64,000 nucleotides of DNA from Vanilla planifolia (taxonomy: Eukaryota > Streptophyta > Magnoliopsida > Asparagales > Orchidaceae), in contig JAIUJO010000141.1 in the NCBI GenBank assembly GCA_023846275.1, positions 1,136,001 through 1,200,000 on the forward strand, given 5' to 3'. A program made the translations under genes and the position numbers. Shown piece by piece: positions 42,161 to 53,932 of this stretch (position 1 is its first letter; each line of letters opens with the position of its first letter). Below the pieces are notes generated by a model. The model saw only the letters and a list, made by a program, of their open reading frames with translations. It ran no database searches and was not told the origin of the DNA.

Positions 42161-45100
42161 ATGGCTCCAGCACTGATGTAGGGTGCCATTTTATTAAGAG
42201 ACTTACCTTCTTCCATTATGAAATTATAACAATATGCAATTCAGAGTCCTAATCTCAACTATAAATGATGTAGACTAAAGACATACAAATGCAACTCTTT
42301 GGTAGATGTTTTCTTTGGCAAAGTTTTACAATTTAAGGTGATGCTCTATTCAAAGCTTTCCTACATCGTTTGGTCGTAATATGTAATCTACAAATGTCAA
42401 GGTGTGGCATTGCGTGGCCTACAACAAAGTCAAAGTTGAATGGTGCCCTATGCCCTAAGAATTATGCATGTTGTGCTTCACCATGTTCTACGACAACTAC
42501 ATGCATGGCATATAACTACATGTGTGACAGCACAAAGCACACTTGTGATAGCTAGTATATGTACATGTAGTGGCATCCTTTGTGCATAGTGGGTGGGCAC
42601 ACAAAGTGTAATATTTTTTTGATTTTTTGCACTACAAGTTTTTACTACATGGATAAGGTGATACCCTATTTGGAGGTGCACCTTCTTCATTGAAAAATTT
42701 GTCACTATATGTAATTTGGAATGGACAATTTGGGGCATAGTGTAACATAAGATGAAGTGAATGTTGAATGGTGCAATATGCACTAGGGTTTGTGCATTCG
42801 TGGTTGTGGCCATAATTTCATGCACAAAAGAGCCCTTGGTGTTCTACAACACTTTGTATATGTGCATGATTGCATTATTCGTGCATCCAACAACAAATTG
42901 TTTGTCTGCATGGTAACTAGTCAAGGGCACCCAAAGGCATCCAATGCACGTTACTTGTAATGCCAACAAAGAGTAATTGTTTTTTAAATTTTTTTGTTGA
43001 CTATTGGTGCATGGATTAGGTGATGCACTATTGAGAGACTTGCCTTCCTTATTCATGAAACTATCACAATATTTAATAATAAAGCAATAATGTGTGGCAT
43101 AGTGCATTTTGGAGCAAAGTAGAAATTGGATGGTGCAATAGGCATTAGGGTTTGTACTTACTAGGCTGCACCCCTAGTCATGCATTATAGAAAAGTTTTC
43201 ATGCTGAAGTAATGTGAAGCATTTGATAGTCATTTTGCCATGCCCAATTGCATCATATGCATGTAGTAAGTGAGGCTCACAAAGTGTAATTTTTATCAGA
43301 TTTGTATCGTTGCAAGTCATCGTCGCTTGGATAAGAAAATGCCTTTTTGTAAGACTTTCATTCTTCATTGACTAAATTGTTGCAATATGCAATCCACAAT
43401 GGGAAATGTGAGGTGTGATGTGGTCCATAGAGAAGTAGAAGTTCAATGTTTCAATATTCATTAGGGTTTTTGCAGGCTTGGCTACAGTCCTAGCCTCACA
43501 CTACTACAGTTGTGCATATGACAAAGCATTACACATGCTATAGCACCAGTAGTGCACTATTTTTGTGATTGAAAACTAGTATGCATGCTTCTTACATCAT
43601 CAATTGTTAGCGAAAAGGATCACAAAGTCAAACATTTTTGTGGATTTTTACAATTTTGGATGGTTGACGCAATGATAAGGTGATTCCATATTATAGACTT
43701 GTCTTTACTCATGCAACATTTACACAACATGAAATTAGCAAGACATAATGTGTGACACGATGTGATACATGTTGAAGCAAAACTTGGATGATACAATTCT
43801 ACTAAGGATTGTGCATGCTAGGCATCATCCTTACCATTCATGCATGCAACCTACAAATCACTCATACCCTATGACATCCTTTACATGATACTAGTGGGGC
43901 TTGCAATATGTATTTTTTTCAACATTATGGGCTATTGTACATGGATATTGTGATCCTTTGTTTGATGGAATTATCACAATATGCAATCTACATGTGGCAA
44001 TGCCAAACAAGGTGTGACTAATGGTGAAGTAGAAGTTTGATGGTGCATTTTGTGCTAAGGTTGTGTGTATTGGGAATCATCTGTAGCTGTGCATGACAGT
44101 CAACAGTTTACTCATATGGCCTATGACATCCAATGCAATGATGGTCGAACATGCAAAGTGTAACTTCGTTTGAATTTTTTGCATTGAATTTGATAACTAA
44201 TGGATTGGATGATGCTTTATTGGGAGACTTTCCTTCTTCCTTGAGTAAATTATCATAATATGCAATTAACAAGTGACAATGTGTGACAGGATGCAGCCTA
44301 CAACAAAGTAAAGGTTAGATGATGTAATATGCATGAGGGTTTAGGTGTATCAAGCTGCATTTCTAGTTGCATGCAATTGAGAACTATCTGCACTATAGCA
44401 TTATACTAATGCCAAGCAGCATGTCTGTTTGTGCCTGGTGGCATTTTATGCCTATGATTGGTAGAGCCAACAAAGTGTAATGTTTTTTAGATTTTTAGCA
44501 TTGTGGGTTGCTATCTTTTGGATAAAGTGATGCCCTATAAGGAGACTTGGCTTTTCTTTGATAAAATTCTCACAACATGTAGTCCTTAATGGGCCATATT
44601 TGATGTGGTGTAACCAATGACAAAGTAGTAATTTGATGATGTAATATGCTCTAGGGTTTGTGCAAGCTTATCTTAGGTCATTAATTATGCTACTATAGTT
44701 ATGCATGTGATAAAGCACTAGGCATGCTACTACACCAGTAGTGCACTATTCATCATGCTATAGTTGGTACACATGCTACCTATTGTATCCAATGTGCACA
44801 ACTATTAACGCCTACAAAGTATAACTTCTTTAAGGATGTTTAGAACTATAGATAGTAACTGCATGGATAAGGTGATGCCTTATTGCAAGACTTACCATTC
44901 TCATTAATGGAATTATTTCAACATGTAATATATAAAGGTTAATATGTGTGCTTGGTGTTGTCTAAGAAAATGCACAAGGGTTTGCACATGCTAGGTTTCA
45001 TCTCTAGCCACATACAGTAATCTACTATTCATCCACGAGGTAGTTAATCTGTAGGATGCCTATGACATCCTCTATGTGCTACTGGTGATGCTCATGATGT

Positions 45101-46060
45101 GTAACTTCTTTTTGAGATTGTTATCCTATGGGTAGCAAGTGAATGGATAAGGTGATGCCATATTGATAGAATTGACTTCCACCTTGATGGAATTGTGACA
45201 ATATGCAATTTGTAAGGGAATATGTGTGGCACGGTGTGGCCCGTTCTGAAGCAAAAGCTTAATGGTACAATAAAAACTAAGGTTTCTGCATGTTAGACTC
45301 ACAATAGCTATGCCAAATAATCCACAATTCTTGTGCATGACAACAAATCTGTGCCTAACTTGTGACATCATGTGCTCAACTGGTGAGGCCATAAAGTGCA
45401 ACTTTTTTGGGTTTTTAGTACTATAAGCTACTGGCACATGTATAAGCTGATGCTCTACTAGTTGGTTTACCTTCTTCTTTGATTGAATTGTTGCAATACG
45501 TAATTTGCAATCTACAAAGCAGCTTTGTGTGGCATGATGTTGACATGGTGAAGCAAAAGTTGGATGGTGCAATGTGTACTAAGGTTTTGTGAATGCTTGG
45601 CCATGGCCCAAGACATGCATTGCTATAGTTACACATGTGATAGAGTATCGAGTCCACTATAGCACTATGCTCACATGTGGAAGCCTTTTTGCATGTGTCA
45701 TTCTAAATCCTTTACACACATCTGTTTGGGTTCTTAAACTGTAACTTTTCTTGGGTTTTTTGTATTGTGAATTGCTATTTCATGGATAATGCGATTGTTA
45801 GATTTTCCTTATTAATTGATGAAATTCTTGTAATAAGCAATTTACAAGGGACAATATGTTGTGTAGTGTAGCTCACGACAAAGATGGTGTTAGACTATGC
45901 AATGTGTGCTAAGTTTGGTGCATGTTGGGTTGCTACAATAGCTACTTGCTATTATACTTACATGCATGGTTGAGGACCTGGGCTACTACTCCACTTTTTG
46001 CATGCAATAGTGCACTTTGCATGAAGCCTATTCGCTTGTGCCCCACAGCATCCTATATCA
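42160..46060 (+). repeat. Satellite B: about 12 tandem units of 265-365 bp, probable fossil rDNA spacer subrepeats
   Basis: A recurring order of landmarks is seen: GGATAAGGTGATGCCCTATTGGGAGACTTGCCTTCTTC, TTGATGGAATTGTCACAATATGCAATC, GTGTGGCATGGTGTGGCC, ACAAAGTAGAAGTTGAATGGTGCAATATGCACTAGGGTTTGTGCATGCTAGGC, a CACCAGTAGTGCACTATTCATG part, CATCCAATGCATG, and GGCTCACAAAGTGTAACTTTTTTGGATTTTTAGCATTG. The GGTGATG anchor occurs near 42,653, 43,017, 43,333, 43,674, 43,938, 44,202, 44,519, 44,874, 45,146, 45,440 and 45,785, plus a partial unit near 42,184, with a mean spacing of about 313 bp. The array starts only about 360 bp after the 25S 3' end and has the same orientation, which is the position of intergenic-spacer subrepeats. 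Open frames here on both strands are chance. Confidence 0.9.
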
Positions 46061-46401
46061 TGAAAGAACTCTAGTTTAGTAGCTTCATAAATGACTAATT
46101 CATGCTTGTTGGGATTAAGTATTGGGATGTGACTTCTATTATTTAGTTCCTTAATCAGATGTCTATGAATGTGTAGGTGGCTATGTCTTCTCATGTAGTC
46201 AAATGTACTTCTTTATCTTTATTATACCTATAAATAACTAGAATTTTAAGGCACAAGTAAAAAAAGGCACTCAATTTAGTTGCACATCAAAGGAGAAATC
46301 ACATTATAGTTGCTACTTTCTACAAGTCTTTGATCATGTCCTATTGGAGCTCTAGTGGTCTTGACTAGTTGTTTGTTATCTCTCGTTAGACTCCTACAAT
46401 A
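46061..46401. other. Unassigned sequence between satellite B and the RNase H relic
   Basis: The satellite B landmarks stop near 46,060. I recognise no further repeat unit, RNA gene or coding motif here. Small minus-strand frames in this interval show no family motif. It could be the upstream, decayed part of the LINE-type element that follows. Confidence 0.4.
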
Positions 46402-46730
46402 GGTTGGATTAAGTTTAAATATGATGCAGTTATACATGATGACATAAATGTTAGATTTGGTACAGTGAGATGGGATGACATAGGTAGATCTATTACTATT
46501 CTCAGGAAACTTTGGTTTCATATCCAACTACTACCACGGACATTGTTGCTATTCTAAAAGCAATGAAATTTTGAAAGCCCTACTTCATAATGTCCAAGGA
46601 ATAGTGATTGAATCAAATTACATTATCGTCATTATTGTGGTTAACCAATTAGTTTCAAAAATAGCAAATAATTGCTCCTACAATAGTTCTTATCCTCCAA
46701 AAAGTGTGAAGGAAATAATGTTAAAGACTA
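46402..46730 (+). pseudogene. RNase H-like (RVT_3 type) domain relic, probably from a LINE
   Basis: Frame 46,405 onward reads WIKFKYDAVIHDD then VRWDDIGRSITILRKLW. This matches the start of plant RNase H-like domains found after LINE reverse transcriptases (typically KxNxDGA..VxRDxxGxxI). Near 46,530 the frame shifts, and from 46,571 the text continues as ALLHNVQGIVIESNYIIVI followed by VVNQ. This corresponds to the AL..A...G...v.iESDs..vi..vN part of the fold. In the known family the first catalytic Asp lies in the DGA segment (retained here, codon at 46,423) and another in IESD, which is IESN here (codon at 46,616). The acidic residue of the xE.xAL helix is not apparent either. With a frameshift and lost catalytic residues it is dead. 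No reverse transcriptase domain is visible upstream. A captured fragment of a host RNase H-like gene is the alternative. Confidence 0.6.
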
Positions 46731-46779
46731 AGTTTCTCACCATGCATTTTTATATGATTTTATTTGGGGCTTGCTAATG

Positions 46780-48100
46780 TCTCTCCCAAATCACTTCAAT
46801 TTTGTGTTATGATGATCTTATATACAAACTTTGTTAAAGATAGTATGTTGTAGACTTTGGCTATTACTTTACCAAGGAACCTAATCACTTTGATTTCACA
46901 TACAGTGCTAATGGAGTCTAAACAATGACATCCACAAATCCCTTGTTAGCATCATTTATGATTAAGAAGACAGTGGTAACTGATCATCTTCAAGCCCTTA
47001 ACTCTCATTCTTTAATAATTAAAACAACATTAGAAAATTCTTTTACGGTGATTTTTTTTCATAAATTTAAGAATTTTAACTCTTGCTATGAGATATATGC
47101 ACCCATAGTGTATCCAAAGCATGGGCTTGCCTTAAGCAATTTAATTTCTACAAAGTAATGATGCTAGAGGCATCACCAAGCTAGATAAAGGCTAACTACA
47201 TCATTCACAAAAAGAATTAGGTGGACAATGTACATGAAAAGGTAGACCGATCAACCCAAATAGTTGTATTACTATTAGCTTTTTAATTGCAACTTAAACA
47301 TAGGCTATTGGAGCTAAGATTATTGTGGCTACTAAAACTAGACTTTCCCTCCAATGGATACCTATTAGGTGATTTAGATTATACTTTTTCAAATTGCTAG
47401 ACTTATGGAGCCTATATTATTATCTATTATCAATACCTCACCATGGAAGATTGGGAAATTTGCTCACTTACTACCTTCCTTGGATGTGGTAGCCATGTCT
47501 CAAGCTACCCCTTTAAAATCAAACCCTATTTCTCCATAAAACATTACCAACATTGTAGGCCCTTATATTGACATCAAAAGTTGAATGGTGGAAATTTGAA
47601 TGATGCATCACATACAAAGATGTTGTGTGATATGATAACTTGTCATGAAAAGTTAAGGAGCGAGGTGAAAGCCCACATCGACCTTCTACTTAATAAATGC
47701 ATGACATCATGAAGTTAGGATTTGATGCATGGATTAGCTCTAAAATTATATGGTTTTCAAAGTATAATGTGCCTTCACAAAAAACTACAAATATTTTGAT
47801 GAGTCATTAACTATTTTACAATTTAGAATTGTTTATACTTACACATGCATGGATTAATTTTTCAGATAAGCGGACGACTTCTGACAAGATCAACAAGGTT
47901 GAAACACAAACCTAAAGCACTAAGCAGTGCCTCATGTCATAGTTGACATGTTCGTTATGTCTGGCGACACTTCACAAAGGAATAATGATTGCTTTCGTTT
48001 TTTGATGCCATTCGTCAAATTTTGGAACATTGCCACTCAATAATAGGATTCTTTAATGACAACCCTCCTTGGCAGTGAATGAAGATAAAAATGCATGGTT
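46780..48100. other. Unassigned region between the RNase H relic and the minus-strand island
   Basis: Base composition is more balanced than in satellite A, and short chance frames occur (for example 46,925-47,158 on +). I recognise no protein family, RNA gene or tandem repeat. It may be the 3' remainder of the LINE-type element plus other dead repeats. Confidence 0.35.
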
Positions 48101-48118
48101 TCAATGACTGTGCCAACA

Positions 48119-48524
48119 CTAGAGCAGGGATGACCACATGTTTAATGGCATTACAAACCAACAAAAGTTCCAAGACAAGAGAAGTGTGGTATCAACAAAA
48201 TAATTTATTGGGAACGTACAATTTCGATAGAAAAGATGCAAACCTACGAACTTCTTCCTTAAGAAGCTTTGGTTAGCTGACAAAGCCCTGTAAATAATAA
48301 TTGACAACAGCAAGAGGTGCCAAGCCATAAGAAGCACCACCATAAAAAATAGCTCTTCTGCAAAAGTGGTCTAAAGCCAATCTATTTCCATTAACCCAAA
48401 GAGATTCAAAGATTTTGAAAAAAGCACAACAGGTCTTATTATAGATGAATGCCTTGGCTAACATACACATGGCATGACAACCAACAAGATCTAGAAAAAT
48501 AACATAGTAATACAAATGATCCAT
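48119..48524 (-). pseudogene. Unidentified coding-like island, minus strand, broken
   Basis: The minus-strand frame 48,524-48,273 has 83 codons of fairly protein-like composition, including GCHAMCMLAKAF, VNGNRLALDHFCRRAIFYGG and GLAPLAVVNYYLQG. The same frame continues past 48,273 as QLTKAS and then hits stops. The ..GN.LAL...R.AIFYGG...GLAPLA.. rhythm is loosely like the Sel1/TPR-like tail of plant F-box proteins with a C-terminal helical repeat, but the resemblance is too weak to name. No start context or splice pattern can be defended, and chance is possible. Confidence 0.2.
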
Positions 48525-48679
48525 TATGCCCTACACCAATAAAAAAACAATTAAAATGGCTAAAAGGTATTGCACCTCGCTAATCGAGGTTGTTGAGCAT
48601 GACTCATGTAATTATAAAATGTTTTTCCAAGATCCAAGACAAGATAGTAAGCACACTACATGCTCTAAATTTTGCTAGC

Positions 48680-49690
48680 CATGAACCAACACCATGTTAA
48701 TCACTTTTAAAAGTTGTAATTTCATAAGTAATAGGTCACACTTGTAAGGCCCCACCATGGTACATGCATAGGGATACATAGCATGAGGTTGAGGCTTTCC
48801 ACCATGCATCATACTATATAGAGGTAATAGTACACTCAACGAACACATGGCCATGTGTAATTTGCACCGTAGAAGTTTCATTGTCACATTGGCAAATGTC
48901 ACAAAAAATAAAGCTCGAACTAGTAAGAAAAGTGTGACAATTTCACATTGTGCCATGTCAAGTCCCTATTAGAGTGACACCGCTTTCTTTCTTCACCTAT
49001 CCTGAGATATGGCAATAGTGAGAAAAAGCCATGTAATTCAAGCACAAAATGTTGCATGTAAAAATTCCAATACACGGGACACTGGATTGCCGCCATACAT
49101 CATACAACAAAATGGTAAGAACTTTGATGACAAAGGCATTGCTAAAACCATATGGCACTATGAAACTTTCACTACAAAGTGATGAAAATTGCACTTCCCA
49201 AAGCCTTACACAAAGGAAAAAGAGTGATACTTTGAACATGCAAATGAAAAGTCTCTTTTTTGGGCATCACCTTATACAAGAAACAATACATGACAATGCT
49301 AAAAATCCCAAAAAAATTTACACCACCAGTCACATGCATAGCATGTCGCAAATCACACTAGAGAATAATGAACAATTGCGCATGACTAAGGATGAAGCAT
49401 AACATGCACAAACCCTTGTGCATATTGCATCATTAAACTTTTTCTTCATCATAGATGGCAACGTGCCACAAATTAACACTTGTGAATTGCATGTTGTGAC
49501 AATTCCATCAATGTGGAAGGCAAGTTTTCTAATAAAACATCACCTTTTCATTGCACTAGTAGTTGAATGGAAACATCCTAATTGAAGTTGCACTATATGG
49601 TCTCTAATACACACATGCATTGGATGTAATACGGAGTGCACTAGTAGTTGATCCACATTTTTTGAAAGCATAATGCTTTTTTTGTCTTGT
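48680..49690 (-). repeat. Inverted copies of satellite B (about 3 units)
   Basis: Read on the minus strand, this segment carries the satellite B landmarks. The GGTGATG anchor with GAAAACTTGCCTTCC..TTGATGGAATTGTCACAACATGCAATT covers about 49,480-49,550. ATGATGCAATATGCACAAGGGTTTGTGCATG covers about 49,402-49,435. TTTTTTGGGATTTTTAGCATTG followed by ATAAGGTGATGCCC covers about 49,262-49,320. A diverged third unit at 48,680-49,000 shows the GCATG..CTGGTGGGGCC..ACAAAGTGTAAC part. Anchor spacing is about 280 bp. The 49,550-49,655 part holds a short internal repeat (GCACTAGTAGTTGA at about 49,554 and 49,638). Confidence 0.82.
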
Positions 49691-52600
49691 TTTTCAATGA
49701 TTCAAATTTTTTACCATAAAAGTATGCACAGGTAAATGGCGGTGAGGTACAATTCATGGATGTGAAAGAACAATGTTAGTCTTATTTTTTCATTTTCCAC
49801 AAAAAAACTTTTTTTTGATTTTTTGTGTGATATGAATCATTTTATCACATTGTTAGGGCATGGAAGGCATTCAAAGCATAGACAGAAAAAGGGGAACAAC
49901 CAACAACTAGGGCATACCGAGCTGTAGGTGGATGTAAGACTTTATAAGTGAGTGTCATATCCCAGGTTTAGAAGGCACTCATTCTTTATAACCTGGGCAT
50001 AATGAAGGGAGATTTAATCTCAATCTATACAATTTATGTTTAGGATCAAGGTTAAATGATTTGATTTTGTATTACAATAAGAATTAGTACTTATATAGAT
50101 AAAATAAATTTATAAATTGGCAAAAAAAACTTAATTTATTTCATTTATTCAAAAGGAAACTATACATATTATTAATATAATAGCATTTGAAATCATAATA
50201 TATTACAGATTATCTAAATCTAAATCATAACATGATAATCAATAAAACTAAACTCTTAAATATTTAACCCAATAGATGGTCTAGTGTTGGAGGCGTGTGA
50301 TGATTGCTACTGATTAGTAAGATGGATTTAAAAGTTAATATATGGAATGACATCTAAGTTTATAAAGCAAACTGGTAGGTGAAATCCTTTGGTAAAGATT
50401 GTTCAATAAAGATTGGGGTGTAGATATACACAAGGGAATGTCAAAGGTTTATGGAAATTCATAATAACAATTTCTACATGAATATGGTATCATAGCTCAT
50501 AAGTAAAATGACACATAAAACCAGTATATAAAGTCTATCATGCATGATGTTCATAGATGAAAATAATAAGAGATGCATCAATGTTCGAATGTTACTTCCA
50601 TTTACTTAAATGTTTTAGACATGTCAATTGAACTAATGCCAAAAACATAAGTACCCACATAAGTTATGAATATGAACATTTTGAATAACCAAAGTTAAAC
50701 ATATCAAATCACTCATTTGAATTTCAACTATACTTATGATACAAAAAACACAATTAATATGCATCAATATTCTAATATATCAACACAATACATGTACATA
50801 TATATAAGTAATCATGCATATAATAATTTACCTATCATAACTCATATAATATAATCACTTTGTGGATATATTGTGGTCACTTAAAATAGTAGGAACATTA
50901 TAGACAGCCTAAAAAGAAAGTTGAAGGATGCATTCTTCTAATTGTTAGGTGTCACCTATTGCAAAATATATGTGTTGGGTCCAAACTTCTTTTAGTTGTG
51001 CAATGCTACATCAACAAGTGCTGATTTGTACTATTGAAAAGTGTTGTCTAGACAAAACATATGTTGTGCACATTTAAACAATAATAAATTTAATGATTCA
51101 ATTTATTTTTCTAGTTTTTGTAATTTATTCAAGTAATTTTAAACAAAGAAACTTATTCATGATATGCTCCTTCATGTCTCCACAACAATTCATATCATGC
51201 CTATATTAGCCATTCCTACAATTGGCTCTACATTAGTCCATTGGGCTATAATTGCATTTTGAATATTTTTTGTGTTATTTGTGTGAATGTTGTATGTCCA
51301 CTCTCATGTTTTTCTCTATTTGAGAAGAAATAATAGGCTGAATCACCATGGTGTCATTATGTGTCGTATCTTGATAATATGAGAAAAATCCATGGCTTTT
51401 ACAGCAAGCTAGAAATCAAGGTCAAGTAATTTGACTTGTATTGTTAAAATAAGTAAGATATATGTTAGAGAAGAATTTGACAATAAGAGCAAACAAGTCT
51501 TATTTAATTAGAAATAATTTGATGGATCAGAATAAGAATTCAAATCATTCCATTCATTGAGATAAATATACACATCATTATGATAAATTTCATAATAGGC
51601 AATTTTAATGTGAGCAATATAATGTTATTCATAGACCAAATTTTGAAGATGACTTGATAAGTAATAAAGATAATATAATAAAACACCTGAATATACCAAT
51701 ATCAAAAGATAGTTTATTACTAATAATCTAATGACAATTTACTAATTAATTAAATTGGGTCTAAAAAATATATAAAGCAATGTTTGAGGTTCTAACCAAT
51801 TAGTAGATGAAACTTCATGTCACAACATGTACGACAAGGTGTTGGAGAATGAATGCTCCAACATATGCAATTGAATAAAATTAAAAACTAAAAGTATGGA
51901 ATATTCTATCATCTATGTTATTCATGAACAATGAAAGTAAAGATGTGCACCGACTCTTAAATGCTACATAATTTTATTTATTTTGATTAATCATGTTAAT
52001 GAACTTAATTTAATATAATAAAAATGTTCACAAAATTTATGTACATCAATATTATCCAATACATAATTATCAAACTTGCCAAATAGGCAACATTTACGAC
52101 CATACACATGATATAGCTATTTGGCATCGTGATTCACTATATTCATGCAAAGAATAATATAATTATATTCATATATGGAGTTAGACATCCTGGCATCAAA
52201 TCGCAATGGATCATAGGTAATATAATTACCATGTCGATTTTGGTTAGAAGGATGTTCACACCACAATCCTGAAATAGAAGAGTCACGAAACCTTGGGCAT
52301 TTTAAATGATGTGCTATTATTAAGCATCATTCGCTTCATATAAATCATTAATATTGTAAATAAATAATTATAATGTCAAATGCATTGAATATGGACAACA
52401 AGTCATATGTGAATAAAGTAAGAACATAAATAACCAATAAGTCACTACATATCATTCGCTATCCTTGGAGATCAGACACCAATCACAAGTATACATATCA
52501 CATAACAATTGACATCTAAATTTCTTTATACTTTAGATAAATGATTACAACAAAACAAGGCCGTATATAAATTGTAATATTTTTAGAATGTATATGTTAA

Positions 52601-53930
52601 ACTTTATTTATCAAGTGTCATTGGATTAAGGAGAGTGTTCACAACAAAAGCCATAATGTTTCTCTCATAGGTAAAACTTGCATATTGCAAAATGCGATAT
52701 CCCTAACAGCAGTAAAATTTGCAAATCATTTTACAGAATTTTTTATGTGAACTACATATGTGTGACATCTAGTTAACAACATATTTACATCCATGCGTAA
52801 CATTAATAGTAATTTGGTAACAATTGCAAAATTAATTATTGTACCTAAATAAATAAGAAATTTAATAAACAATCATGAAGAGATGATTTTTAATTTGTTC
52901 GAGATTTAGAGATCAAAGAAAGGGCAAGCATGTGATAAAGAAGTTTTTATGTGCAGGCCTTTGATTTAGGAAAAATTATGGCTATGGGGCAGTAATAGTA
53001 CAATTTAACATGTAGTTGTTACAAATAAAAGAGGGTGTCCAACCTTTACAAGAAGAGTTATAACCTTTAAAATTGGAGAATGGTAGTCATTGGGGAGTGG
53101 AGAAGATGATCTCTACTATTATTAATGTGAGGGCTTATCTAGTTGGGGGCTTGAACAACCTATTTGTTGTTCATGTACGTAATTTATGCATTTTTGAATG
53201 AAGTTGTGCACTTATAATGTTTTTAGCAATGCATGTAATTATATAATAATTGACTAAAACATAAAGACTAGGAAGCCATGGAAACCTTGCTTCATGTATT
53301 ATACATGAATTGTTAAGTATAATATGTTGTTGCATAATGTATGTTATGCCATCCCTAGACATAAGTGGTATAGAGTGTATGGACAAGATAGAGAATTATA
53401 GGTAATAAGTCAAGGGTATAAAGACAAAAGAAAGAATTACGTACAATACATGAATTTTTATATATGATAAATCGAGTTTATAAGGGTCAACTACAGAATT
53501 GCATACAATACGTGAATTATTATGTATGATTGGCTGATTCGGCATACAACACATGAAAAATAAGAATTGCACATAGTAGAGAGTAGTACCTTATATGGAC
53601 ATACTATATGTCAGCGCTTCAACCTGTTGTAAGTTTCCTGATAGAATTAAAATTTGTCTATCAAATTTTTTGATCATTAATTGATTGTGGAGAAACAAGT
53701 TTTAAAGGAATGTTTATGAGAGGATATTTTTTATTTAATTTTTAAATTTATTGGGAAAGTTTTTTGAGAGTTAAATAAACGATGAATTGATTCTTAAGTA
53801 CAACATGGAGTTTGGAAATAAAAAAATGTGTGAGGAGGGAGAGAACCATTCTAATAACAAAATGGCCATAATAGCTTAAGGGAAAGGAGATTAATTGAAG
53901 GGAGAGTATATTAGGGGTACAATTTAGGAG
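49691..53930. other. AT-rich unassigned stretch (about 4.2 kb)
   Basis: Strand bias reverses relative to satellite A: the + strand is A-rich. No open frame here shows a recognisable motif. No tandem unit, tRNA, snRNA or rRNA is recognised. An imperfect inverted repeat (CCCAGGTT / AACCTGGG) lies at 49,961-49,997. The stretch could be the untranslated leader or flank of the gypsy element whose gag relic follows, or several old insertions. Confidence 0.4.
49961..49997. repeat. Inverted repeat CCCAGGTT..AACCTGGG
   Basis: CCCAGGTT at 49,961-49,968 pairs with AACCTGGG at 49,990-49,997 across a 21-nt loop. The outer flanks (TCATAT and CATAATGA) extend the pairing imperfectly. It lies in otherwise unassigned DNA. 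The role is unknown and chance is not excluded. Confidence 0.45.
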
Positions 53931-53932
53931 GA

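Noticed and set aside
42370..45660. Cys- and His-rich open frames on both strands (for example 42,370-42,555, 42,478-42,825, 45,126-45,572) that could look like small secreted proteins
   Set aside because: They fall inside satellite B units. The Cys and His codons come from the repeated TGCATG / CATGCA text, and neighbouring units break the frames.
42160..46060. Possible CRISPR-like array because of regular spacing
   Set aside because: The whole ~313-bp unit repeats, without short identical repeats separated by unique spacers, and the DNA is eukaryotic.
49049..49402. 117-codon + strand frame
   Set aside because: It runs antisense across inverted satellite B units and has no recognisable motif.
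49691..53930. Possible organellar (plastid or mitochondrial) insertion because of high AT
   Set aside because: No plastid or mitochondrial gene, tRNA or rRNA text could be recognised on either strand.
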